Positions 7,522 through 13,063 of a stretch of DNA of 13,063 bases are shown piece by piece. The translations under genes and the position numbers were made by a program. The notes under the pieces are model-generated. The model searched no databases. It was given only the letters and a program-made list of their open reading frames with translations, and had not been told where the DNA came from. How positions within the stretch are numbered: the first letter of the stretch is position 1; each line of letters opens with the position of its first letter. This DNA is from Bacteroidales bacterium. Lineage in GTDB: Bacteria > Bacteroidota > Bacteroidia > Bacteroidales > UBA4181. The stretch is from assembly GCA_031264715.1 (NCBI GenBank), contig JAISDP010000278.1:1-13063 (forward strand). Reading direction: 5' to 3'.

Positions 7522-10500
7522 TCACTCCTCCCGGTACACTTGTCCATGAGCCAACACCCGGAGATTGCCGTATCCACCCTGTTGTTTCACAACCTGTATC
7601 TGCGTTCCGATACGTTCTTTCAATGCTTCCACATGCGAGATGATACCGATGATTTTCCCGTTTGCCTGCAGATTTTCGAGTGCAGATATGGCTACATCCA
7701 AGGTATCGGCATCCAGCATCCCGAATCCTTCGTCGATAAACAGCGAATTGATCGGCGTCTTCCGGCTGGCTAATTCCGAAAGTCCTAATGCCAGCGCCAG
7801 GCTGACCAAAAAACTTTCGCCGCCGGACAAACTGGCAACCGGACGGACAATATCTGCCTGATACCTGTCCACAATATCGAGCCCCAAATCTTCCCTGGGC
7901 GTTTTCCGGATAAGGTATCGGTCGGTGAAGGTTGCCACATGCCGGTTAGCTAACTGTACGAGCCGTTCGAGCGTCAACCCCTGGGCAAACCGACTAAATT
8001 TCTTCCCATCGGCTGAACCTACCAGCCTGGATAACTTTTCCCAACGCGCTGCTTCCTGCTTGAGCCGGTTAATGTCTCCCGCCAATTGTCCGCGCAGTTG
8101 CCTGTTGCACTTTTCGGTTTCGATGATCTGCTTTACACGGCCGGTTTCCTGCTGCACCCCAGCCACCGACTGTTCCAATACTTCCATCCTGGCAGCCAAT
8201 GCGCCCTGCGTTTCTCCGGTCAGGTTCTTATTCGCTTCGGTCAGGAGCGCATCTTCGGTTTCCCTGGTCGAACGTTCAAGATATCGTTGTTGTTGCAGGA
8301 TTTCCTGGTAAAGTCTCTCAATCCGGTCAGCCTCATCGCCAGGCATCATGTACCGGCGCACTTTCTCTATGGACTCGATCCCTGCTGCCTGTATTTTCTG
8401 CACGAGTGTTTCTGTCAGCTGGGCTCCGTGTTCCTGCATCTGCAAGTAATCAACTTTTAGTTGCGATAGCCGTTCCCGTGCAACCTCCAGTTCCTGTTTA
8501 CGGTCGATGGCTTCTTTACGCAACTGTTCGCACATATCCGCCGACGATTGAACCGCTTGCGCACATCGCTTGCGTTCCGTACCGGTATCCTTGTCTCCAA
8601 AACAAGCGAAACGTTGTTCTTTCAGTTGTTTCAGTTCGGTTTGGACTGCTGCCATTTCGCCGGTTAATTGCTGTACCGATGCTGACTTTTCCTCCAGGCT
8701 TTTACCGGCATGATGCAGGTCGATCCGTATTTCGCCAAGCTTAGCGGTTTGCTTTTCTAATTGATCGCGTGTTTTGCAGAATAATTCGAACCTTTGCTGC
8801 AAATCCGATATGATCGCCCGGCCCTCGTCCTGCTTAAATTCGACCTGATGCGGCGCAAGCGTTTCAGTCAGCACAGCTGCCAGCTTTCCACGTTCGGCTT
8901 CCGATTCTGCCAGTTCCGCCTGTAATTTGGATAATGACATTTGGGCATGTTCCAGTTTTAACTTTGCCCGGTTTTGCTCGCCCTCCAGTCTTGCCGTTTC
9001 TTCGTTGAGCGTGCCGGCGGAGTTTTTCAGATCCTGCAATTTTCTTTCGAAGCCGCGTACTGCCGTTAACAGTTGCGACAATTCTGCTTGCCTGTTTTTC
9101 TTTTTATTGATGACGGCCCCTATCACCGCTGGTTTTGCCATATCAAGCGGTGCAGGCAATTGCAGGTTGATATTGCTGAAAGCGTCTTTAATTTTTTGTT
9201 GTTCCCGGATATGGCCGTCCTGTTGTTCACGAAGGTATACCAATTGATTTTGCAGGTTTTGCAGAGCAATTTTGCTGTTGTTAACCTGTTGCGAAAGCAG
9301 TTCCATTTTTAGCCGCTGTTTGTTCAGCTTTTGTTCCGCCTCGCTGTGTTCATTCAAACAGTTGCCTTCCACAAAGGGATGATGCGTGGCGCCGCACAAC
9401 GGGCAGGGGCTGCCGGGTTGTAATGCTTTCCGTTCTTCCTCGTACTTGCGCACCAGGAGCTGCATTTTCACATTTTCCTGCAACACCTGCAGATATTCCC
9501 GGGCCTGATCGTATGTTTCAGTATGTTTCGACAGATTCGCCGTCTCTTGTGCTGTCTGCGCCTCAGCCTCCTTCTCCCGGTTCTCCAGGTCGCGGACAAG
9601 AGCCTCAATCTGTGCTGCTTTGGCAGTCTGCTCCGCTTGACGCTCGCACAGGCTGATCAATTGCGGAAGCGATGACGCCTCTGCCTCGTATTCCTCTAAT
9701 GTTTTTCCGGCCAGCGCTTTGGTATGACATTCATCCAATTGGCCGGCTTGTGTGTTCAAATCCGTTAAAATACGCCTGTTGGCTTCCGCCTTGCGGGTTA
9801 ATGTCGCGCATTGATCAGTTTCCGCCTGTATTTGCCGGTTACAAAGCTGCTGTTCTTTTTCCGCTTTATGTATGCGATCCATGAGTGATTCCAACTGTTG
9901 CAACCGGCAGGCAAATGTGGTAACGGTCTGTTCCAGGTCTGCTTCATGACCATGCACAGCGATCCATGCCGTTAACCGCTCCGTCTCATCGCTCAGCGTT
10001 TGCTTGCGGTCCTCCTTTTCGCGGATACTGTCCTGTAGCTGTTGGTAAGCCGCAGTTGCCGCCTGCAACATATTCCCAGTATGCGCTGCCTGCTGCGTTT
10101 TGCTGCTGATAAGTGTATCCTGTTTCTCTGCTTCGATAATCCCGGGCTCTGTCTCCTGTTGAAATTTCAAAGCCTCGGCATACCTTTTTTCGGCTTCCAT
10201 CAATTGTACAGAAGCCTTATCGGATGCGTCCCGCAAAGCCGGAATTTTTTCTTCCTGCCGTACAGCCTGCTGCTCTGTTTTGTCCGTGCTTTTAAGGTAC
10301 ATATCAAGTTCGGCCAGGGCAGGTATAAAGGTCGACACGCTTTTGTACCGTTGCAGTTGCTCAAATAATGGTCTGTTTCTTTCGTATTGCAGTTGAAACT
10401 GATCCGATTCAGCCTGTAAATCCTGCTTTTTTTTCTGCAGAGTCATGATCTTTTCCAGCCACTGCAATTGTCCGTTACATTCATTTTTTTCGGCAACCAG

Positions 10501-11196
10501 AATCTTTTCCCGGTCGTCCAATTCGCATAACTGCCTGTTGTATGCATCCAGTTCCTCGTCGGCGAGCAGCCGTACATCATTTAAACGGACCATTTGTTGC
10601 TGCAATTCAGTTTGTTTGGATTTCGACTGTCCGTATATAAATATGGAGATTTGCGAATAAATGACGGTATCGGTCATTTTTTCGAGCAATTCGCTCCGGT
10701 CGTTCTCGCCGGCTTTCAGGAAACGGGTGAAATCGCCCTGTGAGAGCATCACCGAGCGAAGGAACTGGTTGTAATCCAAACCGCAGATCTCCACTATTCT
10801 TTGCTGAACGGCGCTTAATGAATGCCCTGCAATTATTTCACCTGTCGAAGCGTAACAAAGCTCCATTTTGGGCGTTTGCAATGTTCCGTCGGATTGACCG
10901 CGACTCCGCTTAATCGACCATTTCGCCCTGTAGATAACATCACAGGTTTCAAATTCTACTTCGGCGTACGATTCGCCGGTATGGCGGGTCATGCTTTCGT
11001 AAGCATCCCTGGCATAACGGTGCACACGACCATACAGCGCCAGGGTGATGGCATCCAGTATGGTTGTCTTGCCCGCCCCGGTAGGCCCGGTAATGGCAAA
11101 AAGATTGCTCCCGTCAAAAGGCGCATGATCGAAACGAATGCTGTGTATCCCTTTTAACGAGTTAAGGTTTTGGAACTTGATGCTGATAATTTTCAT
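7522..11196 (-). CDS. sbcC: Exonuclease SbcCD subunit C (SMC-like/Rad50-like ATPase)
   Basis: A 1224-residue SbcC/Rad50-type ATPase, which with the nuclease SbcD cuts DNA hairpins and blocked double-strand ends. Walker A is GPTGAGKTT (37-45), with the Q-loop-like LSQGDFTRFLKAG further on. Long coiled coils, rich in Q, E, K and L, run on both sides of a zinc hook CPLC at 598-601, almost exactly mid-protein. The C-terminal lobe has the ABC signature SGGE (1124-1127) and Walker B LFIDEG with D1155-E1156, followed by the expected FGMLD. All parts are present, so it looks functional. No sbcD lies upstream, unlike the usual sbcD-sbcC operon; the gene has its own promoter. The large minus-strand gene overlaps several spurious frames on the other strand. 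Confidence 0.95.
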   Translation of the reverse strand: MKIISIKFQNLNSLKGIHSIRFDHAPFDGSNLFAITGPTGAGKTTILDAITLALYGRVHRYARDAYESMTRHTGESYAEVEFETCDVIYRAKWSIKRSRGQSDGTLQTPKMELCYASTGEIIAGHSLSAVQQRIVEICGLDYNQFLRSVMLSQGDFTRFLKAGENDRSELLEKMTDTVIYSQISIFIYGQSKSKQTELQQQMVRLNDVRLLADEELDAYNRQLCELDDREKILVAEKNECNGQLQWLEKIMTLQKKKQDLQAESDQFQLQYERNRPLFEQLQRYKSVSTFIPALAELDMYLKSTDKTEQQAVRQEEKIPALRDASDKASVQLMEAEKRYAEALKFQQETEPGIIEAEKQDTLISSKTQQAAHTGNMLQAATAAYQQLQDSIREKEDRKQTLSDETERLTAWIAVHGHEADLEQTVTTFACRLQQLESLMDRIHKAEKEQQLCNRQIQAETDQCATLTRKAEANRRILTDLNTQAGQLDECHTKALAGKTLEEYEAEASSLPQLISLCERQAEQTAKAAQIEALVRDLENREKEAEAQTAQETANLSKHTETYDQAREYLQVLQENVKMQLLVRKYEEERKALQPGSPCPLCGATHHPFVEGNCLNEHSEAEQKLNKQRLKMELLSQQVNNSKIALQNLQNQLVYLREQQDGHIREQQKIKDAFSNINLQLPAPLDMAKPAVIGAVINKKKNRQAELSQLLTAVRGFERKLQDLKNSAGTLNEETARLEGEQNRAKLKLEHAQMSLSKLQAELAESEAERGKLAAVLTETLAPHQVEFKQDEGRAIISDLQQRFELFCKTRDQLEKQTAKLGEIRIDLHHAGKSLEEKSASVQQLTGEMAAVQTELKQLKEQRFACFGDKDTGTERKRCAQAVQSSADMCEQLRKEAIDRKQELEVARERLSQLKVDYLQMQEHGAQLTETLVQKIQAAGIESIEKVRRYMMPGDEADRIERLYQEILQQQRYLERSTRETEDALLTEANKNLTGETQGALAARMEVLEQSVAGVQQETGRVKQIIETEKCNRQLRGQLAGDINRLKQEAARWEKLSRLVGSADGKKFSRFAQGLTLERLVQLANRHVATFTDRYLIRKTPREDLGLDIVDRYQADIVRPVASLSGGESFLVSLALALGLSELASRKTPINSLFIDEGFGMLDADTLDVAISALENLQANGKIIGIISHVEALKERIGTQIQVVKQQGGYGNLRVLAHGQVYREE

Positions 11197-11228
11197 GAAG
11201 TAACTGCCCGCTGTTTCAAATAAAGTAA

Positions 11229-11236
11229 CAAAAGTA
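11229..11236 (-). promoter_or_regulatory. Bacteroides-type -7 element for sbcC
   Basis: On the minus strand TACTTTTG fits TAnnTTTG, 32 bases before the sbcC ATG. The position where a -33 box is expected falls inside the hairpin at 11242-11260, and no TTTG is visible there, so the promoter may be weak or controlled. Confidence 0.5.
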
Positions 11237-11238
11237 TG

Positions 11239-11260
11239 AAAAAACCGGTTTGTCCGGTTT
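11239..11260 (-). terminator. Minus-facing intrinsic terminator (or operator) upstream of sbcC
   Basis: AAACCGG (11242-11248) and CCGGTTT (11254-11260) form a perfect 7-base inverted repeat with a 5-base loop. Read on the minus strand, the GC core is followed by six T, the classic shape of an intrinsic terminator for leftward transcription. On the plus strand the tail is poor. It lies directly before the sbcC -7 box. No leftward gene is visible to its right, so it may end a lost gene's or a small RNA's transcript, or act as an operator over the sbcC -33 region. Confidence 0.5.
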
Positions 11261-11376
11261 ATGGTAAGGCATCTTTAGATATACGAAATAAATAACGTAT
11301 AACGGAATGTACGTCATAGCGACATGTCATCCTTACGGGCCCTTGCCGGATAACGAATTGATTTCTATGGCGGTCT

Positions 11377-11502
11377 TTGACCCTGTCAGCAAAGACGCGA
11401 GGCATCGCGTCTCTACAATGCAGCCTGACAGGCCTGACAGGTCGGCGGCAACCATACGCGCGGTACGCGACCTAACAGGGTCGACAGACCTGTCAGGGTC
11501 AA
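11377..11502. repeat. Composite REP/MITE-like element bounded by inverted repeats
   Basis: The left edge TTGACCCTGTCAG (11377-11389) is a 12/13 inverted match to the right edge CTGTCAGGGTCAA (11490-11502). Inside lie a perfect hairpin AGACGCGA-GGCA-TCGCGTCT (11393-11412), two tandem copies of CCTGACAGG (11424-11432 and 11433-11441) whose inverse CCTGTCAGG is at 11489-11497, and an ACGCG/CGGT/ACGCG motif (11456-11468). I see no convincing coding sequence. The layered palindromes suggest a non-autonomous repeat element of the REP or MITE kind; I have not seen its other genomic copies. The flanks 11261-11376 and 11503-11560 show nothing else I can name. Confidence 0.6.
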
Positions 11503-11560
11503 CCCGCCAAAAAAATTCGCAAAAAAAATATTCCCCTTAACCCCCTTCAACAATTATTTT

Positions 11561-11591
11561 TTTGTTTTGTTCGAAAAAGCGTTTATATTTG
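11561..11591 (+). promoter_or_regulatory. Strong Bacteroides-type promoter for the (GA)27 unit
   Basis: TTTG at 11561-11564 and TATATTTG at 11584-11591 are separated by 19 bases, matching the Bacteroides -33 TTTG / -7 TAnnTTTG consensus and spacing. It is the best promoter in the window. Transcription would begin near 11598, before the ATG at 11625 and the GA tract. Confidence 0.75.
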
Positions 11592-11624
11592 TCCCCGTTT
11601 TCAAATCAAAGAACACCTCTAAAA

Positions 11625-11786
<162 letters not shown>

Positions 11787-11833
11787 TATGCGCGCGCGCG
11801 AGGTTTAGCAAACATTTTTCAAATATATTATAC

Positions 11834-11876
11834 AGCCGCTGTATCGTATCATACGATATAGCGGCTTTTTATTTTT
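11834..11876 (+). terminator. Strong rho-independent terminator ahead of the 187-residue gene
   Basis: A near-perfect 33-base palindrome: AGCCGCT (11834-11840) pairs with AGCGGCT (11860-11866), continued inward by ATCGTAT/ATACGAT with one G-T wobble, giving about 15 pairs and a 3-base loop. It is followed by TTTTT, A, TTTTT on the plus strand. It would end the transcript from the 11561-11591 promoter after about 270 bases. It could also work as an attenuator for the gene at 11917, since I see no clear promoter between the two. Confidence 0.8.
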
Positions 11877-11916
11877 ATGTATCTCATATTATATTCATTT
11901 TTAAAATTTTAGAATC

Positions 11917-12480
11917 ATGGCAAAGCAGAAAGGAAATGTGGTAACCCACGGATTGAGCGGGAAGATCGGCGATTTGTTGATATTTCGTCAGGTGGACGGT
12001 AAAACCGTAGTATCGAAAGTTCCGGAACAGAAGAAGACGGCTTCGGAAAAACAGGTAGAACTTAGACGCCGGTTTCAACAAGCGACCGTCTATGCAAAAA
12101 TTGCTGCCGGAACCCCCGGCACAAAAGAACTCTACGAGGGAGAAGCAAAAAAGCGCAGGGGTATGACGGCATACAGTGTGGCTGTTGCCGACTATTTTAA
12201 CGCCCCGGACATTGACAGCGTCGATCTGTCGGGATATACGGGCGCGGCAGGAGATGAAATCCGGATCATTGCCTCCGACGACTTCGCCGTCAAGTCGGTG
12301 CATGTGCGGATCGGCAATGCCGACGGCGTTGCGGTTGAAGAGGGATATGCGGTAAACAGTGTCGCCGGCCTCTGGGTATACACCGCTACGGCAAAAAACG
12401 AAAGTCCGGCCGGCTGTAAAATTGTGGTCTCCGCTTCCGATATGCCGGGGAATGTTACTGAGAATAATTTTGAATTATGA
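11917..12480 (+). CDS. Unrecognised 187-residue protein with Ig-like C-terminal half
   Basis: I do not recognise this gene with certainty. Residues 1-85 are basic, starting MAKQKGNVVTHGLSGKIGDL and going on with GKTVVSKVPEQKK and a Q/K/R-rich helix. This layout recalls small Bacteroidetes proteins such as DUF6266, which share an N-terminal SGK-G motif, but that link is only an impression. Residues about 110-180 look like a beta-sandwich of bacterial Ig-like type (IRIIASDDFAVKSVHVRI, LWVYTATAKN, IVVSASDMPGNVTE). There is no signal peptide and no membrane segment. The ATG at 11917 is preceded by AT-rich sequence with no Shine-Dalgarno. The last residues and the stop fall inside a duplicated AATTTTGAATT motif. 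Because of the Ig-like half, a structural or surface role is possible, but no function is assigned. Confidence 0.8.
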   Translation: MAKQKGNVVTHGLSGKIGDLLIFRQVDGKTVVSKVPEQKKTASEKQVELRRRFQQATVYAKIAAGTPGTKELYEGEAKKRRGMTAYSVAVADYFNAPDIDSVDLSGYTGAAGDEIRIIASDDFAVKSVHVRIGNADGVAVEEGYAVNSVAGLWVYTATAKNESPAGCKIVVSASDMPGNVTENNFEL

Positions 12481-12490
12481 ATTTTGAATT
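12466..12490. repeat. AATTTTGAATT direct duplication spanning the stop codon
   Basis: AATTTTGAATT occurs at 12466-12476 and again at 12480-12490 with ATG between, a 14-base period. The first copy codes the last residues of the 187-residue protein; its TGA stop (12478-12480) lies at the junction. Confidence 0.8.
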
Positions 12491-12530
12491 CAAAAGACTG
12501 TATGCAAGTCCGGACAGGACAAAAAAACGG

Positions 12531-12614
12531 AGCATATAGAAAAGCATATAGAAATAGAGCATATAGAAAGCATATAGGAAGCATACAGGATCGATACAGG
12601 GAAGCATATAGGAA
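12531..12614. repeat. Degenerate AGCATATAG tandem repeats
   Basis: AGCATATAG or AGCATACAG begins at 12531, 12543, 12558, 12569, 12580 and 12603, with a more degraded copy (GATACAGG) at about 12593-12600. The spacing is 10 to 15 bases. The block fills most of the 176-base gap between the two right-hand genes and is followed by a second low-complexity stretch of GTTGAAAATTGAAA type (12615-12638). It is non-coding. Confidence 0.85.
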
Positions 12615-12656
12615 AGTTGAAAATTGAAAGTTGAAAATAATCGTAATCATATCGTG

Positions 12657-13063
12657 ATGCAACGTAAAAATCCCGTCAGAGATAGTATGTCGGTAGAAAA
12701 CGTTCCGCCCCCGCTGTTCGGCGATGCGGGGCTGGTAATCTTCTCGTCCGACCGTATTCCCGACGGCCTTGATATGCGGCTGTGGATGATCGAATCGGAC
12801 GAAGATGTGCGCAATGTCGCCCTCGACGCCGACAAGGTTCTCGACAGCGAAGCCTTCAAGGGCCTGTACGCCGCTGTGGAAACCGCGCTGGCAGTAGCCA
12901 ATCCTCTGCTGTCGGGCGTGATTGCCATCGGCGGAGTGGCGCTCAATCTGCTGCGGCAAAAGCTGCGCGCTAACAAAGACGATCTCGCAGGCTATTGGCA
13001 GGCGACGCTCAACCGCGCCGAACACTACCCGCACGGAACACGCGACAAACAGGACACGTACGA
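12657..13063 (+). CDS. Unrecognised protein, 3' partial (runs off the window)
   Basis: An open frame from the ATG at 12657 continues without a stop to the right edge, giving at least 135 residues. An in-frame ATG at 12687 (MSVENVPPP) is an alternative start. The visible part begins with a proline-rich stretch, then GLVIFSSDRIPDGLDMRLW, an acidic region, a hydrophobic helix about residues 72-99 (visible ANPLLSGVIAIGGVALNLL), and YWQATLNRAEHYPHG. No signal peptide is evident. Codon use, with many GC-ending codons, supports coding. It follows the 187-residue gene on the same strand across the repeat block and may belong to the same cassette. I recognise no family. Confidence 0.7.
   Translation, partial: MQRKNPVRDSMSVENVPPPLFGDAGLVIFSSDRIPDGLDMRLWMIESDEDVRNVALDADKVLDSEAFKGLYAAVETALAVANPLLSGVIAIGGVALNLLRQKLRANKDDLAGYWQATLNRAEHYPHGTRDKQDTY

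Noticed and set aside
11307..11540. A 77-residue plus-strand frame
   Set aside because: It is the translation of the composite inverted-repeat element, with no protein-like features.
12192..13034. A long minus-strand frame opposite the two right-hand genes
   Set aside because: It crosses the AGCATATAG repeats and reads opposite two better-supported plus-strand frames.

Overview
The window looks like a chromosomal segment of a Bacteroidota bacterium, most likely order Bacteroidales. This rests on promoters of the Bacteroides type (a -7 box of form TAnnTTTG), starts mostly without Shine-Dalgarno boxes, a fused gamma-alpha KorA, a short Bacteroidetes-type deoxynucleoside kinase, and a SusC-like plug domain in a small secreted protein. 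I cannot name the genus.

Left part (1-7500) is mostly housekeeping. The tail of an unrecognised plus-strand gene (1-123) converges on a minus-strand pair: korA (alpha subunit of a 2-oxoacid:ferredoxin oxidoreductase), then dgt (dNTP triphosphohydrolase) 15 bases later. The usual korB is not beside korA. A 397-base divergent spacer (3353-3749) holds two outward promoters and a cluster of five or six REP-like palindromes. To its right are a deoxynucleoside kinase, cysS (cysteinyl-tRNA synthetase), a MoxR-type AAA+ ATPase without its usual DUF58/Bat partners, and a small AT-rich secreted protein made almost only of a TonB-receptor plug motif.

Middle (7522-11196): a full-length minus-strand sbcC (1224 residues, zinc hook, ABC ATPase halves) with its own promoter and no sbcD upstream.

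Right part (11197-13063) is the unusual end. A 720-base spacer holds a minus-facing terminator with no gene to serve, a roughly 126-base composite repeat bounded by inverted repeats, and a short, well-marked plus-strand transcription unit. That unit has a near-consensus promoter (11561-11591), a possible 53-codon ORF running into a perfect (GA)27 microsatellite (11715-11768), an alternating purine-pyrimidine tract, and a strong intrinsic terminator (11834-11870). Just beyond lie two unrecognised genes: a 187-residue protein with a basic N-terminus and an Ig-like C-terminal half, and a gene running off the window, separated by degenerate AGCATATAG-type repeats. The (GA)27 tract, in the leader of an uncharacterised cassette and upstream of a terminator that could act as an attenuator, is the best candidate here for an undescribed length-variable system.
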